Origin: Cristatella mucedo
Taxonomy: Eukaryota > Bryozoa > Phylactolaemata > Cristatellidae
Direction: 5' to 3'
DNA length: 64,000 nt
Assembly (NCBI GenBank): GCA_009760855.2
Contig: WPIO01000004.1
Span: forward strand, 7,696,001-7,760,000
This document shows, one piece after another, positions 22,485 to 35,659 of this stretch. Position numbers and translations under genes: made by a program. How positions within the stretch are numbered: position 1 is the stretch's first letter; every line of letters begins with the position of its first letter. The notes under the pieces are model-generated. The model saw only the letters and a program-made list of their open reading frames with translations. It ran no database searches and was not told the origin of the DNA.

Positions 22485-25339
22485 AGAACGCCGATCCGTA
22501 CTCCCCCCTGAACGTGGAGTCGGGTGGGACACATGAGTCGGTGGTTTTTGCCACTTCCTTGTGTATTACTAGTATTATCTGTCTCTCACGGGTTTTTCCA
22601 AAGCTGTGTCCTGTCGACTTACAGAATTGGACAATTGTACTTACTGTAGTCCTTTTTATCGACAGTTAGCCAAGCGATTGTACTCGCACCATTATTTTGA
22701 TATTTTTTGCCAGGTTCCGATGTTAATTTAGGTAGCCGTATGTCATCATCTTATCATATCTGAAGTCAGGAAACTCCACTTTGTCTATGTTGTGTCTTTT
22801 TCTATTCTCTTATCATCAACATCGTGATTGTCTTATTGCAGCCACATAAATTGTCTCAGTTTATGCTTAGTACTGTCATGCTTTGACATTAAGCACCATC
22901 GTAGGACTGCAATCAACCTTCCTTATAGAACAAACACTGTGTTTCCTCGTCAATACAGCTTACTGACAAGCAGGGAATGCAGGCGATGGCTAGAGAATTG
23001 CAGCAACTCGTATCTATAAATATTCATGCATAGAAATATGCTTTGCTCTCGCATTCTATACTACATCATTGCAATTTTTGTCCTGAAGGGGTATATATGC
23101 AATGAAATCGTCAGCTTTGAGAAATGGCATGATTAGGGATAGAGGCAAAAGTGTATACGTCATGGTAAGGTTCAGCAAGTACTAGGGCTGTATACAAGCC
23201 GTAACTTGAATTTTACAGTTCTGGTAGATGAGCTATGCCTGTGGTGTTTTTGGCTATGTGCAAACAGTATGTAGATTCTACCTTGAAAGTGAAACCGTGG
23301 TTGATGTCATTGAACGGCACAAAGCAGGTACTGCACCTACATTTACAGCGTTTGTAGCATGTTGCATGTACCACATGCTTTGATGGCCTGAGGTATGTAC
23401 AAGCATGAAATATGCATTGCTATAGGCGTTGAGCTCGGCTGCATGCTATACATTTGGATGAGCATACCTACCCAGGCCGTTCCAGAGCCGAAGGCTGCGT
23501 GGTAGCCAGATAGTCGGAAGTCAGACAAGTCTAAAGAGCCGCCACCAGCGCACAGAGCAGGCAAGAGCAGCACCCTGCATTCGAGTCACGTGACGGCCTA
23601 GCCGTATTGTTGCTGACCTAAACAAAACTTAGGACGACTGTTCTCGGCTGGTCTCGATTAATTCATAAGCCTTTTCAGGTCATCTGAGTTAAAGCTCTCT
23701 GGAAAAGATGCTACTTTGCCTAACAGGAAGTGTCTTTCCTGCGACACGTCCTGTCTGCAAGAAGCATTAGACCGATGCCACAGAAATTGTCAGTCGTCCA
23801 CGGCTAGCAAGTACCAATGGATGCTGACGAACTGCCAAGCTTCGCGGGCTCATAGTCTGTTATCATAAGTGCATTCCAGTGTTGTGCACCGATTTCTGCT
23901 CTCCTCTGTGAGGTATCTCAGCTGTCTGGGCGATGCAGTCTCCCAGCCAATGAATGTTCCATCTCAAGGGATTCTAGATGTCCTGAGCTCAAATAATGTT
24001 AGTTCGTGTGGTGGTGATTGAGTCGTTGCATGTCTTGAGTGGTTATATGCAAAGCTTATGTAAGGAAAACCTTTCGTAATACACTACGATCATCTGTTTC
24101 GCTTTAAAGAACGAAAGCAGCTGATTGATGAACGCCATTCACTTCAGGATAGCATGCAGTGATGATGATGCTGCTGCTCAGCAACTTTGCCTTTCACAGA
24201 AGATCGTTCGGATGCTACTGATGCTGCTTTACCGACGCATTGTCTACGTGGTTCCGGAATCGGCTCAGACGGCTTGTGCACTCGACCGCAAACGACAATC
24301 TAGCATCACCAGCTACCATGGATCTGGGCCTACAGTGAGCAGTGAGGACTTGAACCAGCCCGATTCTCAGCCTATGTCAACTATGCATACTAGGTGACGA
24401 GCCATTTAACTTCCACTATGGCTACGTGATAATGTGATTGACTAAGTCCTCGTGCCACCTTGAGGAAGAAAGCAGAGCAGAAGAAGTTGTGGCAATACAT
24501 TGGTACATGAAGGGCTCAAGGCTGGAGTGATACTGCTTTACGCGAATGAAGGCTCGTCTGTATGCCTGACTTACATACCTCCCTCCCTTCCTCCCTCCAC
24601 GTCCCGCACCTCCTATTGCCGTCAGGTGCTCCCTCTAGTGAAGAACCGATTAAATAAGCCAGGTAATGGCTTAAAACAAACAAGCAAAAGGTCGGTTACT
24701 GAGTCTCGATGGGCGACGAGTCTGGAGGCAGAATTGCTGAAGCTTGCTTGGATCAGGGGCTGAACGTATGGATGAACGGGACAGCATGGGATATTCAGCC
24801 AGTGGGCAAACGGTTCGGACGCTTCCGAGGGGGCTCGTCCCACGAAGCCAATCGTTCGGGGCTGGAGGCTGATTTAACGTTGCGATATTCATACACAAGG
24901 ACACATCTCAACGAGTCCACGAAGGCTGGCCCAGCAGTGGCATCTCCGGAGACGAGTCGTGTGCTGCCGCGTTGCCCTGGGTGTTAGGTAAGCACAACAG
25001 ATAGACGAAAAATCTGGCGACATCCGATCGGCGAAAAATTGTGCCAGCAGGTGAGTTAAAGCGCCGACCGCCCTAATAATAGTAGTAAGACACGTGTTTA
25101 GCGAATTAACTGTGTATGCTGGAGTGGTTAATAGGAGCCATCCACTGGCCTATGCCTAGAATACGTTTAATTTTATTATATGACGGGATCGCGTATGAAA
25201 AATAAATGTGCTGGCTTGATAGTACATTATGCAGATTACAGCAACCAATCCAACACAATAGGCATATCTGAGTGAGATGCCCGGCTAATGTAGCTCATCG
25301 ACCGCTGCTGGGGAGGCGTTGTCAGATCAGAAAGCGAAC

Positions 25340-25345
<6 letters not shown>
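22485..25345. other. Intergenic DNA, nothing recognised
   Basis: Downstream of the ZDHHC4-like stop this stretch has only short open frames without domain signatures. A polyadenylation signal for the gene was not identified. Confidence 0.4.

Positions 25346-25434
<89 letters not shown>
25346..25434 (+). repeat. (CT)n microsatellite
   Basis: About 44 uninterrupted CT units. Confidence 0.97.
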
Positions 25435-25436
<2 letters not shown>

Positions 25437-26079
25437 GAGAATACGCGACCGTTTTGCATGCGGATAATCGGGTCAAGGCACACTCACCGTCTCTGTCATT
25501 ATCGCCCCGGGTTCACTGGGTAGTCTGCTAGTTGAGAGAACCGCGCGAGAATGAGTGAGAGCAGCAGTGGGTTGCACGCTTCCTTTCTTCCAATCCAGGA
25601 CCCAGGGCGGCGGAAGCACTAGCAAACTTGCCTCACTGTTTGCCTCACTACTGTCAACCTTGAACCTCGAGGAGATGGTCGAACGGGGTCTACGAGAGCC
25701 GAAAGGTCCCATTAGGTCAATCTGGCAGGGGTAAACTGGGCGTCTACAGCAGCTCAAGCTTTCCCGACACTTTCGCCTATTTACCCCTCCCCTTGGCAGC
25801 TGGCAGCCCTCCGCTCGGGGGGGGGGGGCAACCGGGCACCAAGGGTGTTGGGTCCGCCTGACTTGCCCAGCCACCGCCCACTCATTACTATCCAGGAACC
25901 TAAAACCAGCATTCCGCCTATTGCTGACGTGCGTGTGCAGTGTTGGGCTCCGGTGTTGTCTGCATGCACATAAAGCATCGAGTACAGGCGGTCAGAAAGA
26001 CCTTGCTAACGCTAATGCTATATCGCGACTACCACTGTCACATAAGAAAGACCCCGGTCCAGAGACCACTTTTGTTTCA

Positions 26080-26660
26080 CTTTGATCAATTTGCTATGGT
26101 TCCCGTGACTAGGCAAACGATTCGGGCAGCGACTCAAAAGAGACCCAGCAGCGTCTGCTGCTTATGACACAACGTTGAGGGAATGGCCGGCCAGAAATGT
26201 TTCACCGGCCATGGCCCCATACTACAACTGCAGACAGGAGCTGGCAATACATGATGGATGTCTCCTTCGGGGCACGAGACTAGCCATACCCACTTCCTTC
26301 CATGGCCAGCTTCTCTTGCATGAGCTTTACGACGGCCATCTCGGTTAATTAAAATGAAAGCTACTGCTAGAAACTACATCTGGTGGCCTGGCATAGATAG
26401 CGACATAAAATCTGTACTGTGGCTACCCTCATTGCATCCAAGTGAGGCTTGCTCCGCCAGCGACCTCGCATAAGTGGGATGACCCAGTGGGACTCTCGAA
26501 AGGTATTCACATTGATTTTTCTCGGCCACTTCACAAGAACTATTTCCTAATAGTGGTAGATGCGTTATCGAAGCGGCCCGAAGGTTCCTCGTGAGGGAGG
26601 CATCGACAGGCACCACAATCTTGGTGCTGCGGACTCTCTTTGACCGATTGGGTAATTATG
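26080..26660 (+). pseudogene. Gypsy-type LTR retrotransposon pol fragment (integrase region), broken
   Basis: In shifting + frames one reads FAMVPVTRQTIRAATQ, then LLRGTRLAIP and LHELYDGHLG, then KMKATARNYIWWPGIDSDIK, then a degraded stretch around RYSHRFFSA...SGRCVIEA. These match the end of the RNase H-integrase spacer, the HHCC zinc domain approach and the start of the integrase core in Gypsy-like elements. Stops and frameshifts show it is dead. Confidence 0.75.
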
Positions 26661-28271
26661 TCTGACTATCACGGTAGTTCATCTCTCATAATTATGCTAG
26701 ATGTTGTGATGTATGATGACCTAGTAGTAGTAGCCAAAATATGTGGGTAATCTGTCCAGGCAATGTGGGAAAGTCTGTCGTGTAAACGCAGCTTAAGAAT
26801 GCCTTTGAATTACGATCGCGAAACGATAGCAGGCACGCACGATCAAACCTAACAGCAGATTAAAAAGCTGCAAGTGGTGTGTTGGGCATATAGCGCCAGT
26901 TTGGGAATGGGCAGTAAGAAATACGGCTTTAGATGTCCATAGGCACGTAATTTCTTAAGCGATACGGTCAGACAATAAACAGGTATGCTTTGAACAGGCC
27001 TTTGCTGCATCCGTTTAAGTATAGGGTGTACGAAATGTAGTCTAACTTGTCGTCGCGAGCGGCACAGCACGCTAGCCAACGAGGAACACCACCAGTTTAT
27101 TTCCTCCACGCTCACAGCCGGCGGAAGCACTACTGCGCGCAGACGTCGCCCCCTTCTGTCCTCTGCGGTACCGGAACGCTGCGCTCTCATTTGTTGGCGC
27201 CGTTGCCAACGCCTAGCTGCGCTCCGATTGCCTAACCGGTGGCCGGGAGGGCCACCCAGCCTAGTACTGGCAGATAACAACATTTAGGTGCTGTCACCGA
27301 CTGCGGTCTACATAAACAAAAACCACACGAAAAAACTTCAATTTTAAGAAGAGAATCCTGCTACGGACAAAAAAACATTTGTAGCGCTTGATGTCGGTCG
27401 GGAGGCAAGAATGACACTTCCTTTCGACACCTTGTCACCCACAGAGCAATGGGCAAATAGCTGAGCGTTACGTGCAAACTTTCAAGCGGGTATATGCAGC
27501 AGGTGCAGGCGATCCGCAGCTGCGAATCGACCAGTTCCTGCTTAAGTACCGCTCCTCTCAGAACGCCACGACCGGGTCCGCCCCATCGTAGGTACCGCTT
27601 GGCCGAAACTTGCGTACGTGACTGGACTTGCTTCGTCCTGCCACTGAAGGTGATGCCATGCCTTCATCTCCAACAAGGCCTCTCAGATATGCGAATGGAG
27701 ACCTGGCGTAGCACAGTGATTATCATAACAGGACAACAATTTAGTCTCCGGGAACCATAAAGGCAGCCAAGGGCTGTGTGACATTTTGGTTAGAGCCAGA
27801 AGATGGTGCTGGCCGATTCGTCACAGAACCAGCCTCGCCGGCGAGTTTTAATGCCATACACTGACCAGGTGACCCAGGGAAGGTGTGAGCAGGATCCGAG
27901 AGGAGGAAGACCTACTACCAGTTATAGCAGCAGTGCTAGTGCATAAAATGATGCTTCAGCTGTGGCAGAAGCCACTGACATATTCAGCCGAGGCCCTACT
28001 GTAGCAGTGGAGAGTAACAAGACCCGTACTGTCTCGTAGCTATACCACGATGCTCCTGTAACTACTGATGTTATGGATTCATCTCTGAAAGCAGTACCGC
28101 CGACCCAAGCCGACATACACCATGTACATCGACGCGTATCCACCAAGACACCGTCCTAGCTGCCTACCTACGAAGCTTTGTACCATGAGACGGGTGATTT
28201 ATCGGTAGAGGAGATGTTAGACCCGCCTGACTTGTGTTGTGAGACGGTGTCTCCGGAGGCGGTTGTTCTTA
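26661..28271. other. Probable internal or flanking part of the decayed LTR element
   Basis: No gene is recognised between the pol fragment and the putative LTR at 28272. A high-GC piece at 27040-27240 has no domain that I can name. Confidence 0.3.
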
Positions 28272-28535
28272 TGGAGTCTCGCGGAGACACCAGTGGGCGA
28301 ACGTGAGCGATAAACGAGGCTCGATCTGTATTCCCTCAGCAGGTACGTATACGAGCTGGCTGACTCACCACAGATAGGGGAGTGCATCTGTGGCGGGCCA
28401 CATGCTTACATCAAAGGCTACGGGGGGGGGGTGGGGGAGTGCCGAACCAAGTCAATTGCCCAACCACCTGTTGCAGATGCGGCATACGTCAGTGGCTGAT
28501 GCTGCTGCACTAATTACGATAGCAGAAGCAGCAGG
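28272..28535 (+). repeat. Putative LTR or interspersed repeat, copy 2
   Basis: It starts TGGAGTCTCGCGGAGACAC and shares several blocks with 16881-17125; a run of G interrupts it at about 28421-28436. It lies about 1.6 kb downstream of the Gypsy-type pol remnant. Confidence 0.45.
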
Positions 28536-28834
28536 CTCGCATAACACTTGCCCAACCGCCGCCCTCTACAGGCCGAGAACAGCAAAGTAATAAAATCCCT
28601 TTATTCTAAAGTGGCACAGCACTCTCTCCCCAGGAAACGGCTCACAGCGAGACAGCCCCAACTGCTCGACAATGCGTCCACTTCCGCTCTACCCTGCGTA
28701 TGCGTAGCAGCTCTCAACACCCAAGGTCATGCAGCTATAATTGCATGCGCTCCTCTGAGGCACACCTAGTCGGTAAACCACCGAGGAGAGCCGGCTCATC
28801 GCGCGGCCTAAATAACCGAGCCGGCAGCGGCCTT

Positions 28835-29591
28835 GCCGACATTCGATCTTTGATGTCGAAAAACTTCTTGAAACTAAATGACGATAAAACCGAACAGCTG
28901 CTCGTACGCCACCTAAAGCATGTGGCTGAATTAAAAAGCTTTGCTCTTCTAATAGGTGATGCTGCTGTGCGACCGTCGGCACGCCACGTGTTCGAAATAT
29001 AGGTGTCATTTTCGACGGCTGCCTAAATTTTAAAAGCTTCATTCAGAAGACTGCTTCTACAGCTAGCCAGCACGTCCGATTCCTATCTAAGATTTAGGGT
29101 TGTCTTTCACAGTGGCTTGCAAAAAATTTAACTAGCTCCTTAGTTCAGTCTCGGCTTGATTATCGTAAATCTCTTTTGGCTGGGCTACCAAAGAAAGCAA
29201 CTAGGCTACTGCAGCTGACTATGAATATATCTGCAAAGCTAGTTTCCAAGTCCAAGAGATTTGACCACGTGTCTCCTTTGCCAAAAGAGAGTGGATAGCT
29301 GCCGGTTGTTCAGCGGATACAGAGCAAAGTTCTTACGCTGACCCACAAGGCCCACCGCGACTTTGCTCCTTCGTACCTAGCTGAGCTGCTGCAGCAGTTT
29401 CAGCCTCTCATGCCCTCAGGTCCTGTGTGGACAATAATTTAGCTACTCTGTTCCTTTGCTTAAAGACCCTTGCTTGTGCCCCCAGGTACTGTATGGACAA
29501 TACATTAGCTGTTCCATTGCTCTGCTTAAATACCGTTGCCGACAGAAGCTTTAGCTCTGCAGGTCCTAGACTATGGAACTCACTTCCACAG
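28835..29591 (+). mobile_element. LINE family B, ORF part 5' of a nested insertion
   Basis: Reads NFLKLNDDKTEQLLV, then KVLTLTHKAHRDFAPSYLAE, then SFSSAGPRLWNSLPQ, with many stops. This is the C-terminal half of a CR1-type RT ORF of a family distinct from A. It contains an internal duplication of about 68 bp (29416-29536). It continues at 30374 beyond the inserted family A copy. Confidence 0.75.
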
Positions 29592-30373
29592 TTCAGCTTC
29601 ATAACATTGCTAAAATTCGGGCTTGTTTAGATAAGGATACCACCTCTAAGTTGGTCCATGCATTCGTGACATCTCGTCTCGACTTCTACAACTCACTGCT
29701 TACTGGCCTACCAGCATGTGCGATCAGGCGATTGCAGCTGGTGCAAAACTCTGCAGCTACGCTTGTCTGTCGTGAGCGTCGCAGTTGCCACATCACTCCA
29801 CATCTCGCCGACCTGCACTGGCTACCAGTCAAGCAACGGATTGACTTCAAGGTTTTGTCGCTCACTTTTAGGTCCCTTCATTCTATGGCTCCAGCCTATC
29901 TCTCCGACATACTCCCCCATCAGGCCAAGCATCGTACCACCCGCTTTTCGGAATCCAACAGTCTGGAAAAACCTCGTACAAATCTCAAATCCTTTGGAGA
30001 CCGTGCATTTAGTTCGTATGCTCCCAAAGCCTGGAACTCACTCCCGACCTGCGTCAGAACATCCGCTGACCTGACCACATTTAAAAGGAACTTAAAAACA
30101 CACCTATTTAGGACAGCATTTAGTGGGTCCCTGTGATTCGTCCTTCACGTGCTTATGCGTGCTGACACTGTGCATGCTGCCACTAACAACATTTGCATGC
30201 TGACCCTGTGCATGTCACCCCTAAACATGTTATTCATTTTGTTTGTTTTTCAAGCATGATTTTACTTACCATTCAATTGCATTTCCCTTTGCAGCAAATG
30301 TAAAGCGCCTAGAAAGAGATTAAATTCTCTGAGGGTGCTATATCAAGTACATTATTATTATTATTATTGTTAT
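29592..30373 (+). mobile_element. LINE family A, 5'-truncated, intact ORF end, inserted in family B
   Basis: An uninterrupted frame to a stop at 30136 covers [35 protein letters not shown] and RIDFKVLSLTFRSLHSMAP through KAWNSLPTCVRTS, followed by the 3' UTR and (ATT)n. The eight bases CACAGTTC occur at 29587-29594 and 30374-30381, as expected of a target-site duplication. Confidence 0.88.
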
Positions 30374-30660
30374 CACAGTTCTTACGCAACCACAACTAAT
30401 CTCCTGCGGCCGAATATGACCCATCCTTTCCAGCGGTTCTGAGCTGCTACTTCCACGTCACTCACTACCTCAACTGCTCTCCTGACTCTGCTATGCTTCC
30501 CACTTTCTCTTCGTTGCGTGAGATCAAGTCTGTGTGCTACCGAATGCGTAACGAAAGCCGTGCAGGCTGAGTACGCAATACAAAACTCACCTGCGTAACA
30601 CCCACGTAGTCTTTATGGCTTTGTGGAGTTACAGACGGAGATACATTACATTACATTACA
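30374..30660 (+). mobile_element. LINE family B, 3' part beyond the nested insertion
   Basis: It continues family B after the family A copy and ends in a TACATTACATTACATTAC pentanucleotide tail. Confidence 0.7.
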
Positions 30661-32074
30661 AAGCTGGCGCAACCTGCCACCAAAGAATCTTAATCATACA
30701 GCGGACCCACGTTTGGCATTCTCAGACGATCCTAAGCTAGCGTGGTGGTCATCCCTGCCCGGCTCCTCATTTCCTTAATAAACGGCGTCCGTCGGAACCG
30801 TTTTGTGCTGTGCACGACTGATCGCGCAAAATTGACACGGAGAGTGGTTAACAGCCTTAGTAAGTGGTTCTAAACGCCTGCGGCACTCCCACGTTGTCTG
30901 CCCACGACGGAGCGCCTCGACGCCCACGACGGAGGCCTAGGAGCTAGGAGTTCGTGCGGCGGCCCCCCCCCCGTGCGGTCAGCGCTTTAGTATCGAGTCG
31001 ATCTGTTGGGGTAAAGTAAAATGCTGGTAGATTATTGTGGTCAAGGCACTACTGAAATGCTTGCGTTGTTGAATCAGTCCTAGCTGCTAAACATCGCCGA
31101 CCTACGGTTATTGGCCGTGGCAAGTCGACTGAGGGTGTACACGTTCATCCGTGTCATTGCTCATAACTCAAACACAGGACCATGAAGACGTTGGTTGAAA
31201 TAAAAATGATCTATTGAACCTATTACGCGTGTGTGGACTAAATAAACGGCAAACATATATTGCGCATATAGTACCGCGCAACTATTTACTGTGCAGCCGC
31301 CACATTTACGGCGGCGCAGCGGATGCTCTGTAATTGGCTGGAAGGATTAACCAATAGGCACGAGGAGCTTCTATCGCGACCAGAATCCTCCAGGTCGACG
31401 CAAGCGAAACGTCGAAAACGGTAAGCAAGGAAGTCTTGTCTCAGATCAGTGCCGTCACATACAGAGGGACGTCTGAAGAAATGTTCAAAATATCAGTTTT
31501 TGGATGTTTGCCTATTAAAAGAACAAACAGTTATAAATGCAATCCCAAGTTTTGACGATTGGAAACTGACTGGCATGTGATAAACAAAATTATTTTGCAT
31601 ACGATGTTTTAACCGCAAAGTAGTACACGAAACTCAAAAATATGAGTTTCTGTGAATACAATGTAAATGAAGGATTGTTTTTTCGGTGAAATTTGCAAAT
31701 TAAAGCTACTCTGCCTTAAACTGACGCCAAACCGTAGCTTAAAACTGTGAAGTTAACGTTAAAATTCCAAGCCCGGAGAAAAGAGTAGCTGGGGGAGAGC
31801 GCGCGAGTGTGTGCGCGTATGTATGAGCCGTAGTGCGGCCGGCCTGATATAACACGTCTACGGTACTTGGGGGTCTTGGAGCTGGACCACTACTGATCGA
31901 TAGCAGTAGCAGGCCAAAGGGGCGAACTGCCTCCTGGTTGCCCACTCGGGTAATGCCTGAACGCTCGAAGAGCCGTCGCTCGAGATTGGCACGTTCTGGC
32001 AACGCCCAAATGCTTCGACCGAACCGCACGTTGCTGTGTGGTAGCTGGCATTGCAAGATCTTGCATTGAAACTT
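30661..32074. other. Intergenic DNA, nothing recognised
   Basis: Only short open frames; a run of C lies at about 30963-30971. No domain or repeat was identified by eye. Confidence 0.4.
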
Positions 32075-32915
32075 CTAAAGTGGCTAGCAAGTTCCTGTCT
32101 GGTTTTGCGAGTTAATCACTCCGCAGAGTCAGCATTGTTTCGGATGCATACCGACCGTCTTAGGAAGGCTGACTTAGGTAGAGTGGTTAAAATGTTCGTC
32201 CGGACCAAGGTCTGGCTAAGGTCGTGGGCTCGAGCTCGGAGGCATATGTGAAGCGCCTGAATAGAGATTAAGTTCTCTTGGGGCGCTATATAAATGAATT
32301 ATATTTATTATATATATCTTTTGGCAGCTGTTAACACCATCGATCTACAAATCCTTCTCCAGCGCCTCTTATTTCGCCAGGGCATCACTGGTACTGCACT
32401 GCAATGATATTAAGTCTTATCTCAGTGGGAAACTCCCGAGTATGGATGTGAACAGAAAAAGATCATCTGAGCAACAACTGAAATACGGGGTACATCAGGG
32501 CTCTGTGCTTGGTCTGCTTCTCTTTACAGTTTATACTTTCTCTCTTGCGGATGCGATCGCCAAGCTCAATCTAGGCTTTAGCTTCCATGCAGATGACATT
32601 CAGTTGTAACTTTGCTTTGATCACTCTCAGTCCTCCAGCACAATGATATCTCTCAACTCTTTTGCTGCTTGTATTGCTGCCATCCGCACATAGATGGCAG
32701 CCAATTTTCTCAAATTAAATGACCATAAAACCAACTTACTGGTTATGAGCAAACCAAGTGTGACTCAGAAATGGGAAAGCTTAGCGCTCAAACACGGCAC
32801 TGCCAGCATACATCTCATGTTGAATCTGCATGTCCATTATCCACTATAGAATACTGTAATGCACCTAGAAAGAGATTGAGTTCTCTGAGGGCACTATGCA
32901 AATATATATTTATTA
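32075..32915 (+). mobile_element. LINE family A, decayed RT, split by a SINE
   Basis: The 5' piece (to 32184) matches [18 protein letters not shown] and LRKADLGRV. The 3' piece (from about 32316) matches FGSC-TPSIYKSFSSAS, the KYGVHQGSVLG region, FHADDIQL in place of FYADDTQL, and a short tail. The catalytic site keeps the two Asp but has lost the Tyr. Confidence 0.8.
32185..32315 (+). mobile_element. SINE with a LINE family A-like tail, inserted in a LINE
   Basis: A tRNA-like head (GTGGTTAAAATGTTCG and GGTCGTGGGCTCGAGC) is followed directly by AGCGCCTGAATAGAGATT and CTCTTGGGGCGCTATATAA, which is a family A-type 3' terminus. It interrupts the decayed RT of the LINE at 32075-32915. Confidence 0.65.
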
Positions 32916-32939
32916 TTAATGCAAACCAATTGAAGATCG

Positions 32940-35450
32940 CTACCTTAAAAGTGTTTAGGGGGACACTCGACAAACAATTTTTCACATGCAATACAGCTTG
33001 TGTCTCTCGGAAATTGTCTTTTGAAGCTCTTGGAAGTGTTTCAGAGGAGATGGGCTAAGTAAGGAATGTACACTGAGTTTAATATTGGTTACTGAAGCAT
33101 GCACAATTTTTAACTCAGCTTTAAGAGGTTGCCTCTTGCGAGCTCGACGTTTGCGGTGCGGTTGTTACTTTCATTTGTGCAGATGATACTACACTTCATG
33201 ACGTTAAACGTCATGCCAAAAAAAGAAGAGGGTCGAGCACTTTAATTCACGATATTTACAGCAGACGCCCTATGAACACGTCTAGGTCCATTTTTGTTTG
33301 GTTAGCCTTTTTTCATTGTGGTTAGAATAATTGTGCCAGTGCCAGAATGCAATGCAGAAAAACAGAGCTGATTTCATCAGCAGGTCTAGTAGTTAGGTCG
33401 GGATACATAGAGATCCTGCAACCAGATTCAGATAATTGAGATAGCAAAAAAGGAAGGAGTTGCATTCCATGGTTGTGTGCCAATGTAGAGAGACCGTGGT
33501 CGTGCAGACTAATACAGACCAGCAAATGCCTGCGGTCCCATAACAATTACTACAACGTGAGTAGCCTTTCCAAGAAGCAGTATCCACTAAGGCTACTGAG
33601 GATCTTTTATAGTAACACAAAAATGCAACTGGTTATTGAGAAGGTAAAAAAGCAACCAATAAATGGTTCATTTATTTGTCGATTCCATAATTGCAGACCT
33701 AATATCAGGCAAGTGCTGACAACCAAACAAACCAGCGCTATATTTGATCCTGCTGCAGATCTCACGTTATCATTCAACCTCGGAAGTACAGATATTGCTT
33801 GGCAGAGAAAGGATTGACGGCACATTCAGTTGCACGTACTTGTACCGAGCACCCTATGTATAGCCTATTGCTAACAAGAGTAGCTCTATAATGGCATGCA
33901 GTCTCATCTGAATCAATACTAGGCAAAGGAGCTTGTTTACCGAAAGCACCTATAAAGCACGGGGCAACAGCAGCAGTAGAATGAAAGCACCGAGCTAGAC
34001 ACTAGGCTCAGTGGAAAAGCATACAGTTACAGCAACACAACTTAAAAGCCAGCTTAAAATAGAACCATCTCACAATGCACGGCTCAGCAATTATGCTAAT
34101 TACAAGTTCCACAGCTATTGTAAACGTTATGCATGTATATTAACATGTACAGAAACCTTTCAGATTGTTTGCTACCGAGAACCGGCAGATTACCACGAAT
34201 GGGGTAAGCCTAACAAAGAAATTGGCTCACACCCTACGTATAACTGTAATTCCTTGTGGAAGAGGTGCACGCTGTGTTAGCAGCACCCGCCGGCTAGTCT
34301 GTTCATCTGGTTAACGGGCCATTGATTTCAGGAAGTTTGTAGATTGAGTGCATCGATCTGCTAGGAAGTAGCACAAACATTTTGCTGTCTATGCTTTTTA
34401 GAAGCCAATTGAGTGCAAGTGACCTGACACACCAGCCCAATGGACTACCAATAAAGCGATGTTAGGCGGCGTGCGGGCCGATAACTGGTCAGAAGACAGG
34501 TATGCTTTGCCGTTTCACATACTTCAAGTCGTCATCAAGATGGAAGACGCCCTGTAACATAACGTGCCTGACGAGTCTGCATGCAAGCAAACGAGCGTTC
34601 GTAAATATGCGACTGAAATAGTTACCCTCACGTATATAGGCAACAACCAAGTTGCTATCCTATCAACAGCTAACCAATCAGCCATTCAGCAATACACAAT
34701 TATCAAATCAGAATGCAAGCAAGAACCAAAAGAAAAGAAGTAAAAGTTAATAGTACCAAACGCAGACGTCATAAAATATCAAGCCACGATCGAAAATTAG
34801 AAGTAAGCACTAGCTGGTTCCACAACCGGTGTAAAGAAAAACAAGTGATCTCATAAAGCCTCCACCCTAGACTCACAGACAGTTGAAGCACATTTCCGCT
34901 GGACTACCACTGAGTTGTTAGAAATCCCAGCACATCTCGAAAAATGTGGCAAATTAAGTTGGTGAGATCCAAGTAGCATTTAATCTGACATACAGACGCC
35001 AATAAAAAATTCATCAGAATTAAGGGCTGCTATCCTTACTCACTGTTTCTAGCAACACCAGCAAAAACCATGGACAATGAATTCGGTAATTGCTCAAAAG
35101 AATACTCTATAGTTTAAAGGTGAGAAACATGATCGCCCATGCCACTATAGTAATTTAAAATCATCCGATGCCTGGAAAAAAATATGTTCAAATTCTCACT
35201 ATAGTGATTAGGCCATGCTAATACACAATCACACGTAGGCACACCACAGAGTATTTTAAATGAGATCACGGGATTCCAATTCCCTTGCAAGTTGTGTAGT
35301 GCTGAAAAAAATCTTATGCACTGGCCCTGACATTAAAAACGAACCTAGACCAAGCCAGCTTAGAGAGAACCTAGCGGTGAATTTGAGTATGGAAACCATT
35401 TTTTGGTTCAGTGGAGCTCACCAGTATGTGGTATCACATTAGAAGTAATA
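32940..35450. other. AT-richer intergenic DNA, nothing recognised
   Basis: Several open frames of 60-114 codons show no domain signature or codon bias. Confidence 0.4.
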
Positions 35451-35610
35451 ACAAAAATAGGCTGCTTATTAAGTGCCCTAAGAAAACTATAAATCTATTC
35501 AGGTGCTTTATAACTTGCTGAAAGAGAATATTAATAAGAATAATAAGGAGTTTAGATTGCACCTTAAGAGAATTAAGTCTCTTTCTAGACAATATATATA
35601 TATTTATTAT
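35450..35610 (-). mobile_element. Two LINE-type tails in tandem
   Basis: AAGTGCCCTAAGAAAACT and, about 90 bp later, CACCTTAAGAGAATTAAGTC with CTCTTTCTAGAC are diverged reverse family A termini. Confidence 0.5.
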
Positions 35611-35659
35611 TGAGAAAAATATTTAAAGAAAGTATATACACATTAGGCAAGCCCTGTCC

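Noticed and set aside
33473-33817. 114-codon + frame in AT-rich intergenic DNA
   Set aside because: No recognised domain, no codon bias, and not supported by any neighbouring structure.
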